The notes beneath the pieces are model-generated. The model was not told the origin of the DNA. It saw only the letters and a program-made list of their open reading frames with translations, and made no database searches. A DNA stretch of 13,195 nucleotides. Origin: Syntrophobacterales bacterium. GTDB taxonomy: Bacteria > Desulfobacterota > Syntrophorhabdia > Syntrophorhabdales > WCHB1-27. The stretch covers positions 1 to 13,195 of the forward strand of contig JADGQN010000088.1 in NCBI GenBank assembly GCA_017881765.1. The letters are read 5' to 3'. Position numbers and translations under genes: made by a program. Positions within the stretch are counted from its first letter, which is position 1, and every line of letters starts with the position of its first letter. This document shows positions 1 through 6,486 of the stretch, one piece after another.

Positions 1-1133
1 GCCCTTTTTGTCTCCATCGCCTTATTGACAATGGCTTTTCCGACGTCGGGGTGAAGCTCCAGGTATTCGGTAAGTTTCTCGTTGAGCAAGGACTCGACGA
101 GCCCCTTTACGTCGCTGTTGCCCAGCTTGCCTTTTGTCTGTCCCTCGAACTGCGGGTTTTGAATCTTTACGTTTATGACCGCGACGAGCCCCTCTTTCAC
201 GTCGTCGCCGGATATCGTCTCCTTGTCTTTTGTGAGGCGCTTGAGTTGCGCGAAGCCGTTTATGCAGCGCGTGAGGGCGCTGCGGAATCCCGAGACGTGG
301 GAGCCGCCCTCGTGGGTGTTGACGTTGTTAACGAAACTGTGGACGTTCTCGTTGTAACCGTCGTTATACTGGATGGCGACCTCGAAAAAGTCGAGGTTGG
401 GTTTTGTTCCGGTTATGTATACTGGCTCATCGAAAAGCACTTCCTTGTTCTGGTTCAGATATTTGGCGAATGCTCCGATCCCGCCTTCGTACTTGAAGTC
501 AAGTTGCTTTGCTTTCCTCTCGTCGATGAGGGTGATGTGTATGCCGTTGTTTAGAAAGGAAAGCTCCCGCATGCGCTGAGCAAGGATTTCGTGACTGAAC
601 TCGATGGTCTCAAAAATCTGTTCGTCAGGCCTGAAGCGGACTTTCGTCCCGGTTTTCTCCGTGTTGCCGACAGCCTTTAGTTCAGAGGTTCTTTCTCCCC
701 GCTCGTACCGCTGGGAATAAACCTTGCCGGCCCGTTTGATCTCGACTTCCAGATACTCCGAAAGCGCGTTTACAACAGAGAGCCCAACGCCGTGAAGGCC
801 CGCAGAAAATTTGTATGTGTCTTTGTCGAATTTACCCCCGGCGTGCAGTTTCGTGAGAACCACTTCGAGTGCCGACATGTTCTCGCTTTTATGAAAAGCG
901 ACTGGTATTCCGCGCCCGTTGTCCTCAACCGCAACGCTGTTGTCGCGATGGATGGTTATTGTAATATTATTACAGTACCCCTCCAGGGCTTCGTCTATGC
1001 TGTTGTCGACCAACTCGTACACAAGGTGGTGAAGTCCTTCCACGTTTGTGTTTCCGATGTACATGGACGGGACTTTTCTAACGGCGTCAAGCCCGTCCAA
1101 TATTTTTATGCTTTCCGCTTCGTACTCTCTCAT
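1..1133 (-). CDS. gyrB: DNA gyrase subunit B, 5' part (3' end outside window)
   Basis: GyrB is the ATPase subunit of type II topoisomerase, which introduces negative supercoils as an A2B2 complex. Reading from the ATG at 1133 gives 377 residues before the window ends. GHKL ATPase motifs are visible: catalytic Glu40 in ELVDNSIDEAL, Asp71 in VEDNGRGIP, and the lid at about 108-124 (FSAGLHGVGLSVVNALS). The transducer follows with THEGGSHVSGFRSALTR (273-289) and the QTK loop QTKGKLGNS (332-340). The toprim domain and C-terminus are missing. Two motif variants stand out: RKVPSMYIG where RKRPGMYIG is usual, and SAGLHGVG where SGGLHGVG is usual. The start lies one base after the dnaN stop with only a weak AGGG upstream, so translational coupling to dnaN is likely. 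ParE is a paralogue, but the dnaA-dnaN context favours GyrB. Confidence 0.96.
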   Translation of the reverse strand, partial: MREYEAESIKILDGLDAVRKVPSMYIGNTNVEGLHHLVYELVDNSIDEALEGYCNNITITIHRDNSVAVEDNGRGIPVAFHKSENMSALEVVLTKLHAGGKFDKDTYKFSAGLHGVGLSVVNALSEYLEVEIKRAGKVYSQRYERGERTSELKAVGNTEKTGTKVRFRPDEQIFETIEFSHEILAQRMRELSFLNNGIHITLIDERKAKQLDFKYEGGIGAFAKYLNQNKEVLFDEPVYITGTKPNLDFFEVAIQYNDGYNENVHSFVNNVNTHEGGSHVSGFRSALTRCINGFAQLKRLTKDKETISGDDVKEGLVAVINVKIQNPQFEGQTKGKLGNSDVKGLVESLLNEKLTEYLELHPDVGKAIVNKAMETKR

Positions 1134-1134
1134 A

Positions 1135-2220
1135 TCAAACCCTGATGGGCATCACTATGTTTTTATACATTTCGCTCTTGTCGCCCTCGAAAAGCACCGC
1201 ACCGTAAGTGGAGGGCGCGCTCACAAGTATGTCCTTCTGCTCTATGTGGGCGACAACATCCGTGACAAAACGAATATTAAAATTCATGCTCAGTTCGTCC
1301 CCTTCATACGCGGCCTCTACGCTCTCTTTTGCGCGGCCCACTTCCGATTCGGCTTCTATGCCGATCGCGCCTTGCCGAAGCGTTATCTTTATCGGCTCCG
1401 ACTTACTGATAATGGTCGAGACCTTTCTCAGCCCTTTCAAAAGTTTTGCTTTTTCCACCTTCGCCACGTTGCTGTTGCCTTTTGGAATTACGTTCTCGTA
1501 GTCGGGAAAACCCCCCTCGATCAACCTGGATATCAGAACCACTGACCCGGTAGCAAACTGAACGTGTTTCTCTCCCATCACTACCTTGACTGCTTCCCCT
1601 TCCGCCACCACGCGCCCGATCTCCAGGATGGACCGCTTCGGGACAATAACGCCCTTAAAACTCTCCAGCCCCTCAATTGCTTTTCGGCACAAGGCCATGC
1701 GAAAGCCGTCGGTGCCGACGACGGAGAGTATCCCGTCCGATGCCATCATATACATCCCGGTCAGAACATATCGGGTCTCGTCGGAAGAGATTGCAAACTG
1801 AACTTTCTCCAACATCTCCAGGAACATGCTTCCGTCGACCATAAACTCTTGTATGCCCGCTATCTCTTTCACTTCCGGAAATTCTTCCGAGTCTTGCAGT
1901 CCCAGGACGAACTCCGACTGCTTCTGCGTCAGCGTCAAGGTATTGTCCTTGATCTCAAAGTTCATCGTTTCGGGGTCCATCTCTTTCAAAATATCTAAGA
2001 ATTTTCGACCGTGTACCACAATCTTCTTCTCAGCGGTTCCCTCGTGCTGCACGTGGCTTATTGCGCTCAGTTCCAGGTCTGTGGAATAGAGACTAATCCT
2101 GTTTTTGGAAAAATCTATAAGCACGTTTGAAAGTATGGGCATGATGGATCTTCTCTCGGTTATACTCACCTGCTTTGTGAGAGGTACTAATAACAGATCT
2201 CTATTAATATCTATCTTCAT
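1135..2220 (-). CDS. dnaN: DNA polymerase III beta sliding clamp
   Basis: The beta clamp is a ring-shaped homodimer that tethers DNA polymerases and other partners to DNA during replication. The 361-residue length fits the family (about 366 in E. coli). The N-terminus MKIDINRDLL, the stretch TERRSIMPILSNVLI (21-35, including the DNA-facing arginines) and the C-terminal KNIVMPIRV, which matches the family's VMPMRL-type end that forms part of the partner-binding pocket, all support the call. Start: the ATG at 2220 follows AAGGAG with five bases between, a strong ribosome binding site. The gene lies 120 bp downstream of dnaA and one base upstream of gyrB. The usual recF is absent between dnaN and gyrB. 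Confidence 0.97.
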   Translation of the reverse strand: MKIDINRDLLLVPLTKQVSITERRSIMPILSNVLIDFSKNRISLYSTDLELSAISHVQHEGTAEKKIVVHGRKFLDILKEMDPETMNFEIKDNTLTLTQKQSEFVLGLQDSEEFPEVKEIAGIQEFMVDGSMFLEMLEKVQFAISSDETRYVLTGMYMMASDGILSVVGTDGFRMALCRKAIEGLESFKGVIVPKRSILEIGRVVAEGEAVKVVMGEKHVQFATGSVVLISRLIEGGFPDYENVIPKGNSNVAKVEKAKLLKGLRKVSTIISKSEPIKITLRQGAIGIEAESEVGRAKESVEAAYEGDELSMNFNIRFVTDVVAHIEQKDILVSAPSTYGAVLFEGDKSEMYKNIVMPIRV

Positions 2221-2246
2221 AGTATCTCCTTACCGTAATAGTAATA

Positions 2247-2274
2247 AGGGGTGTTCATTTGTTGAAAAACCCCT
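2247..2274 (-). promoter_or_regulatory. Stem-loop in the dnaN leader
   Basis: An inverted repeat with arms AGGGGT and ACCCCT encloses a second, nested TTCA/TGAA pair with the loop TTTGT. It ends 26 bases upstream of the dnaN ATG, just ahead of the AGGAG site. It has no T tract, so it does not look like an intrinsic terminator. It may influence dnaN translation or mRNA stability; that role is inference. Confidence 0.4.
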
Positions 2275-2314
2275 CTAGTACAGGAGCAGCGCCGACAAAG
2301 CCGGTCACAAGTTT

Positions 2315-2323
2315 TGTGGAAAG
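2315..2323 (-). promoter_or_regulatory. DnaA-box-like 9-mer between dnaA and dnaN
   Basis: The minus strand reads CTTTCCACA, which keeps the TCCACA core of the DnaA consensus TTATCCACA with two differences. It lies 18 bases beyond the dnaA stop codon, in the 120-bp dnaA-dnaN gap, a place where origins often sit. A single weak box is not enough to call oriC. Confidence 0.35.
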
Positions 2324-2340
2324 TGTGCAAAGACAAGCCG

Positions 2341-3657
2341 TCACGTGGATTTTATTTTTCTCTCCAGCTTTTCAACAGTCTCTTTCAACTCCTTTTTAAC
2401 CTTCATTTCCTCCTCAATTTTTTTTACCGAATGAATCACCGTCGCGTGGTCTTTGCCACCAAATTTTTCGCCGATGCCGACGAGCGAGTTGTCGGTGAGT
2501 TTCCTGGACAGATAGATTGCTACCTGGCGCGGGAGCATGATCGACTTTATGCGCCTGTCGGATTTCATGTCGCTTGTCTTTATGGCGAAGTGAAGGGCAA
2601 CCTCTTTTATAATTGCGTCTACGGTGATCTCCCGCTTTTTATCTTTGATGATATGACCCATTACTTCCTTGGCAAGTTCCATGGTGATGGAGACGTTATG
2701 AAGCGAAGCAAATGCCCCTACCCGGACAAGCGAGCCTTCCAGGACGCGCACGTTGTGCTCGACGTTTGACGCGAGGTAAAATGCAACGTCTTGTGGCAGA
2801 GACACATTCTCTAACTCTGCCTTCTTGTTGAGAATGGCGACCTTTGTTTCGAGATCCGGCGGCTGGATATCGGCAATCAACCCCCACTCAAAACGCGAAC
2901 GAAGGCGTTCTTCGAAGTTGACAATATCGCGCGGAAATTTGTCGCTCGTCACCACAATCTGCTTAGTGTTGTCATAGAGCGCGTTGAATGTGTGAAAGAA
3001 CTCGGCCTGCGTGCGCTCCTTGCCGGCTATAAACTGAATATCATCTATCAAAAGAACGTCCATTTTTCGGTAGCGATTGCGGAAATCATCCATTTTTTCG
3101 TACCGCAATGAATTAATGAGCTCATTAGTAAACTCTTCAGCCGTTGTGAAAGAGATGCGGTTTGGATCCACGGGACCATGCGACAATAAAAAATTACCGA
3201 TGGCATTAAGCAAGTGGGTCTTGCCGAGACCCACGCCCCCGTATATAAAGAGGGGGTTATATACCTTGCCCGGATTGTGCGAAACAGCCAGACATGCAGC
3301 GTTGGCGAACTGGTTACTTGCGCCGACCACAAACGTCTCGAATACATATCGCGGGTTGAAGAGCCCGGGAAGGATCTGCTTTCTTACCGCGGCGCTCTTT
3401 ATCGCCGGCCTTGTTTCGTGCTTTCCAACGACGTACTGAACGCGGGCATCTGCCTGCGTCATCTCAAAAACCGAGGCCCGGATAAGCACCTCAAAGTTTT
3501 GTACGACCCAGTCTCGAAAAAATGCGTTCGGCACGGACAGCATAATCGTGCCGTCCGAGTACGTTATTGAGCTTATAGGCTCGATCCAGGTTCTGAAATT
3601 GTCCTGGTCGACCATGTGAGCGAGCCTTGCCTTGATCTGAGCGGAGATATCGTCCAT
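2341..3657 (-). CDS. dnaA: Chromosomal replication initiator protein DnaA
   Basis: DnaA is an AAA+ ATPase that binds DnaA boxes and melts the origin. The 438 residues show all domains. Domain I is about 1-75 (FRTWIEPI, FFRDWV) and is followed by a very short linker of about 20 residues. The AAA+ core has Walker A GGVGLGKT (140-147) and Walker B LLIDDIQF (203-210), then VTSDKFPRD and LRSRFEWGL with its arginine finger region. Domain IV carries the DNA-binding signature LTDNSLVGIGEKFGGKDHAT (387-406) followed by VIHSVKKI. The sensor II region reads VRVLEGSL instead of the usual VRELEGAL. The start at 3657 gives a normal domain I, but no clear Shine-Dalgarno sequence precedes it. This suggests modest translation or a different leader-dependent mechanism. 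The gene has its own promoter at 3747-3775. Confidence 0.97.
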   Translation of the reverse strand: MDDISAQIKARLAHMVDQDNFRTWIEPISSITYSDGTIMLSVPNAFFRDWVVQNFEVLIRASVFEMTQADARVQYVVGKHETRPAIKSAAVRKQILPGLFNPRYVFETFVVGASNQFANAACLAVSHNPGKVYNPLFIYGGVGLGKTHLLNAIGNFLLSHGPVDPNRISFTTAEEFTNELINSLRYEKMDDFRNRYRKMDVLLIDDIQFIAGKERTQAEFFHTFNALYDNTKQIVVTSDKFPRDIVNFEERLRSRFEWGLIADIQPPDLETKVAILNKKAELENVSLPQDVAFYLASNVEHNVRVLEGSLVRVGAFASLHNVSITMELAKEVMGHIIKDKKREITVDAIIKEVALHFAIKTSDMKSDRRIKSIMLPRQVAIYLSRKLTDNSLVGIGEKFGGKDHATVIHSVKKIEEEMKVKKELKETVEKLERKIKST

Positions 3658-3696
3658 GCTTGGTAGAATGGTAGTTACCGCGACGTCTTCAACATC

Positions 3697-3716
3697 TTTT
3701 CAACACTTGTGGAAAA
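3697..3716. promoter_or_regulatory. Pair of DnaA-box-like sites in the dnaA leader
   Basis: TGTGGAAAA at 3708-3716 is TTTTCCACA on the minus strand, one mismatch from the consensus DnaA box TTATCCACA. The oppositely oriented TTTTCAACA at 3697-3705 is a weaker match. The pair lies about 25-45 bases downstream of the predicted dnaA transcription start, a good position for DnaA autorepression. It could also be part of a minimal origin. Only one box is close to consensus. Confidence 0.5.
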
Positions 3717-3746
3717 CTATGGCTTCCCGGAAGAGGTTACAAAAAT

Positions 3747-3775
3747 ATAATACTACGGAACGCTGAATTTTGCAA
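3747..3775 (-). promoter_or_regulatory. dnaA promoter (sigma70 type)
   Basis: On the minus strand, -35 TTGCAA (3775-3770) and -10 TATTAT (3752-3747) are separated by 17 bases. Transcription would start near 3740 and leave a leader of about 83 bases before the dnaA ATG, with the DnaA-box-like pair inside it. This is a sequence match only. Confidence 0.6.
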
Positions 3776-3816
3776 GCCTTTTTCGCAGGGCCGTGCTTAA
3801 CAGAGAGCCTCCAGGC

Positions 3817-5073
3817 TCATTTCTTCAAATAGACAAGATCCGTTGCCGCGAAGCTGCTGCCACTTTTTATGTTCGCCGAAGCTGCGTCCACTCCAAAGAG
3901 CTCAACAACCTCCACCTCGCCCTTGAATTGTCCCTTGGTGGTGCCGAGCGGTTTCTGGGTTTTAGTATCAACGATTGCCTGCCCGGGCGCGTAGACCTCC
4001 AAGAGATCACCCTTCTCCAGGCCGGACAACCGGCCCGCGGTCAGGAAGACCTTGTCCTGCTCAAGCGATCCGACGCGCGCATGCCAGTCCAAGGTAAGTA
4101 CGGGGCGCAACACGTCCTCGGCGATCAACTCAATGGCAAGGTCGATTGCGCGAACCTTTGCTTTCTCGGGGCTCATTTCCCCTTTCTCCCTGGAGAGATA
4201 GACCGGATTTCTTCCTGTCAGTGTGCGAAGAAGGACGCCGGTGTCCGTATTGTATATGCTCAGCGCGATACGCGAGACGGCAAAGGAGGTCTCACGCTCA
4301 TCCTTGCCCTCAACCTTCGAGGTGCTCGTGTAAACGTCGGACAGGGTGCCGCTTACTACGGCCTGGACACCATAGAGCTCACTGAGGGCCCTCATGTTCT
4401 TCGGGTCGGTTAAGGGACCACTCACATCGAGGGTGGTCGGGTCGACGGATATGATCGCCCCCGTGCTTTCCAGCTTCGAGACGAGCCGTTGCGTTGCCAG
4501 CTCGCCCAGGTGCTCATTTTTGTAATTGGTCTGATCCTCAAGAGGCAGTATAATGACCCGCCGCTTCATTTTGGGCGAAGGATAGGCGAAGGTCAACGTG
4601 GGCAAGGCTGCAGCGTACCCCAAGGTGTTGGGCATGGAAACCATCTGGGGCGGGTAGGCCATCTGAGGCGCAACTCCCTTTTTCTTCAGGTCCTCTTCAA
4701 GCTTTGCAATCCTCGTCTCCATCTCTTTCTCTTCCTTGGTGGGCGCGGGGGAGCGGGAGCGGAGCTGGTCGAAGAGGCCGGGCGAGTACTGGTCTTTGCG
4801 TACCCAGATATACTCCGGCTCGTACGGGGTGCTCATATACCTTCTGTTCTTGGCGTAGATATATTCGACGCCGTCGACGACATTAATGTCTCCCGGCTTC
4901 GGGTTCGCCAGTCTTTCCTTTTGGGCGGCGGCGTCCGTCTTCTGCTTCTGGGTGGGCTCGGCCTTAGCGGTCTTCTTCGTTTCCCCCTCAGTAGACTTCT
5001 TAGCGCCGAACGGCCAGAAGCTGCAGGAGGCAAGGAACAGCATTGAAAAAAGAAGAGCGATCCATCTATTCAT
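3817..5073 (-). CDS. Outer-membrane-type lipoprotein with CsgG/FlgT-like domains
   Basis: This is a secreted lipoprotein of 418 residues whose function I cannot name. From the chosen start the signal peptide is MNRWIALLFSMLFLASC, with lipobox LASC and lipidated Cys17. Residue +2 is Ser rather than Asp, which by the E. coli rule favours the outer membrane. A Lys/Glu/Ala-rich linker follows, then a short charged coiled-coil stretch (about 113-132). The globular part (about 172-325) starts RRVIILPLEDQTNY and includes LYGVQAVVSGTLSDV, resembling CsgG/LpoB-type domains. The C-terminal part (about 341-418) contains VFLTAGRLSGLEKGDLLEVY and resembles the FlgT C-terminal domain. An ATG six codons upstream (5091) is possible, but a TTGACA/TATAAC promoter overlaps it, so the ATG at 5073 is preferred. 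A role in envelope or surface-structure assembly is inference. The dnaA promoter lies just downstream. Confidence 0.8.
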   Translation of the reverse strand: MNRWIALLFSMLFLASCSFWPFGAKKSTEGETKKTAKAEPTQKQKTDAAAQKERLANPKPGDINVVDGVEYIYAKNRRYMSTPYEPEYIWVRKDQYSPGLFDQLRSRSPAPTKEEKEMETRIAKLEEDLKKKGVAPQMAYPPQMVSMPNTLGYAAALPTLTFAYPSPKMKRRVIILPLEDQTNYKNEHLGELATQRLVSKLESTGAIISVDPTTLDVSGPLTDPKNMRALSELYGVQAVVSGTLSDVYTSTSKVEGKDERETSFAVSRIALSIYNTDTGVLLRTLTGRNPVYLSREKGEMSPEKAKVRAIDLAIELIAEDVLRPVLTLDWHARVGSLEQDKVFLTAGRLSGLEKGDLLEVYAPGQAIVDTKTQKPLGTTKGQFKGEVEVVELFGVDAASANIKSGSSFAATDLVYLKK

Positions 5074-5082
5074 GTTGGGTAT

Positions 5083-5110
5083 GTTATACATAGAAGTTTG
5101 GAAATGTCAA
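5083..5110 (-). promoter_or_regulatory. Promoter of the lipoprotein gene, nearly leaderless
   Basis: The minus strand carries a perfect -35 TTGACA (5110-5105) and a -10 TATAAC (5088-5083) with a 16-base spacer. The predicted start of transcription is near 5076, only about three bases before the ATG at 5073. No Shine-Dalgarno sequence is visible before either possible start codon. Confidence 0.5.
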
Positions 5111-5122
5111 AATGTTTTGGCA
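5105..5122. promoter_or_regulatory. Operator-like palindrome over the lipoprotein -35
   Basis: TGTCAAAATGTTTTGGCA is a near-perfect inverted repeat: arms TGTCAAAA and TTTTGGCA match at seven of eight positions around a two-base centre. It covers the -35 element of the lipoprotein promoter, where a dimeric regulator could act. I recognise no known regulator for it. Confidence 0.3.
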
Positions 5123-5154
5123 GAGGAAATTGTGCGCTACCGGCCCCTGTCTAG

Positions 5155-5229
5155 TGGTGGAGGTGGCGGGAATTGAACCCGCGGCCCCCTCGTTGCGAAC
5201 GAGGTGCTCTCCCCCTGAGCTACACCCCC
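5155..5229 (-). tRNA. tRNA-Ala (anticodon CGC)
   Basis: The 75-base cloverleaf is complete and encodes its own CCA end. Acceptor GGGGGTG pairs with CACCTCC. The D arm is GCTC-AGGGGGA-GAGC, the anticodon arm CCTCG-TTCGCAA-CGAGG, and the T arm GCGGG-TTCAATT-CCCGC. The third acceptor pair is G-U, the alanine identity element known for AlaRS, which agrees with anticodon CGC (reads GCG). It starts 12 bases after the galU stop codon, with a separate promoter overlapping the end of galU. It could be made from that promoter, by processing of the operon transcript, or both. Confidence 0.96.
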
Positions 5230-5238
5230 AGTCTCTTT

Positions 5239-5267
5239 ATCCTAAGCCAAATCGGAAGCCAGGTCAA
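5239..5267 (-). promoter_or_regulatory. tRNA-Ala promoter inside the 3' end of galU
   Basis: On the minus strand, -35 TTGACC (5267-5262) and -10 TAGGAT (5244-5239) are separated by 17 bases. The first three bases of the -10 are the galU stop codon TAG. Transcription would start within a few bases of the tRNA 5' end at 5229. Confidence 0.5.
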
Positions 5268-6123
5268 GCGTTTGTATGAAAGAGAGCAACTCCTCCCGGA
5301 CTTCGGGGTGGCGCAGCCCAAGATAGATGTTGGCCTTTACGAAGCCAGGTTTGTTCCCCGCGTCGAACCTTCTCCCCTCATACTCCAGGCCGAGAACGGA
5401 GCCCCTTCCCAGCATGCGCTTTATGGCGTCGGTCAGCTGGATCTCGCCCCCCGCCCCGGGGGTAGTCTCCTCGAGTGCCGAGAAGATATCAGGCGGAAGC
5501 ACATAGCGGCCGATGATGGCGAGATTGCTGTACGCTTGCTCGCGAGGAGGTTTCTCAATCATATCAATGACTTCGTGGAGACCCTCCCGCACCGTGCGCG
5601 GTCGGATGATGCCATAGTGCATCACGTCATCATCGGGCACGCGCAGGACGGCGATGACCGGCCTTCCAAACTCATTGAAGACGTCGGCAAGCTGCCCGAT
5701 ACAGGGCTTTTTCGAGACAATAAGGTCATCGGGAAGCAGCACGGCGAACGGCTCGTCCTTGAGAATGCTTTTTGCGCAGAGCACAGCGTGTCCGAGCCCC
5801 AGCGGGTACGGTTGTCTCACCGAAACAATGCGGATCATCTTGGACAGGGCTTGCATGGTACGCAGCAGATCGGTCTTCCCCTTTGCCGCCAGTAAATCCT
5901 CCAGTTCGGGCATGCTGTCGAAATGGTCTTCTATGGAGCCTTTCTGCCGGCCGGTCACCAGGACCAGCTCTTCGAAGCCGGACTCAACCAACTCCTCAAC
6001 AATAAACTGAATGAGGGGCTTGTCAACGATCGGCAGGAGCTCTTTCGGGACAGCCTTTGTTGCCGGCAGCATTCTGGTGCCAAACCCGCCCGCGGGAACG
6101 AGGGCCTTTCGGAGCCGCTTCAT
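5242..6123 (-). CDS. galU: UTP-glucose-1-phosphate uridylyltransferase
   Basis: The enzyme makes UDP-glucose from UTP and glucose-1-phosphate in the cytoplasm, feeding polysaccharide, lipopolysaccharide and galactose pathways. Its 293 residues fit the family. The nucleotide-binding loop is PAGGFGTRMLPATKAVPKE (10-28); the more common form is PAAGFGTR. LPDDL (130-134) carries the metal-binding Asp region. QPYPLGLGHAV (104-114), EKP (190-192), GGEIQLTDA (225-233) and RFDAGNKPGF (252-261) are all typical of GalU. The start at 6123 lies one base after the response regulator stop. It is the last protein gene of the galT-glgA-kinase-regulator-galU run and is followed at once by tRNA-Ala. Confidence 0.95.
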   Translation of the reverse strand: MKRLRKALVPAGGFGTRMLPATKAVPKELLPIVDKPLIQFIVEELVESGFEELVLVTGRQKGSIEDHFDSMPELEDLLAAKGKTDLLRTMQALSKMIRIVSVRQPYPLGLGHAVLCAKSILKDEPFAVLLPDDLIVSKKPCIGQLADVFNEFGRPVIAVLRVPDDDVMHYGIIRPRTVREGLHEVIDMIEKPPREQAYSNLAIIGRYVLPPDIFSALEETTPGAGGEIQLTDAIKRMLGRGSVLGLEYEGRRFDAGNKPGFVKANIYLGLRHPEVREELLSFIQTLDLASDLA

Positions 6124-6124
6124 G

Positions 6125-6484
6125 CTACACCCCCGAAACCCTTCGTATCATCTCTTTCAGCTCGCGGGTGTCGGCAGACTTCACTATGTACCCATCGGAC
6201 ACCCAACTGGCAAAGTCCTGTTTGAATTCGCCATAAGCCGAACAGAGAATCACGGGCTGGTCCTTGTTGATCTTTTTGATCTCGGCCAGCGTCTGAATGC
6301 CATCCATGCCCGGCATCTTGATATCCAGAACAATCACGCTGTAGGCCGAGCGCTTCAGCTTGTCGAGAGCATCAAGACCGTTGGAAGCGAGATCGACGGT
6401 GTACCCCTCGTCCTCCAGTTCTTCCTTGAAAAGGAGGCGGATATGCTCCTCGTCATCGACAATTAATATAGTTGCAGGTTTCAT
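6125..6484 (-). CDS. Single-domain response regulator (receiver only)
   Basis: This 119-residue CheY/Spo0F-type receiver has no output domain. The acidic pocket is Asp10-Asp11 (ILIVDDEEH), the phosphoacceptor is Asp54 (VLDIKMPGMDG), the switch Ser82 is in LCSAYG, and Lys102 is in YIVKSADTREL. The Lys is followed by Ser, not by the usual Pro. With no DNA-binding domain it must act through protein contact or a phosphorelay. Start choice: the ATG at 6484 has AGGGG five bases upstream. A GTG at 6490, which overlaps the kinase stop, is the alternative. It is adjacent to the histidine kinase, its probable partner, and one base ahead of galU. Confidence 0.93.
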   Translation of the reverse strand: MKPATILIVDDEEHIRLLFKEELEDEGYTVDLASNGLDALDKLKRSAYSVIVLDIKMPGMDGIQTLAEIKKINKDQPVILCSAYGEFKQDFASWVSDGYIVKSADTRELKEMIRRVSGV

Positions 6485-6486
6485 GC

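Noticed and set aside
3805..3818. Hairpin GAGCC-TGGA-GGCTC at the end of the lipoprotein gene as a terminator
   Set aside because: The stem is only five pairs, overlaps the stop codon and is not followed by a T tract.
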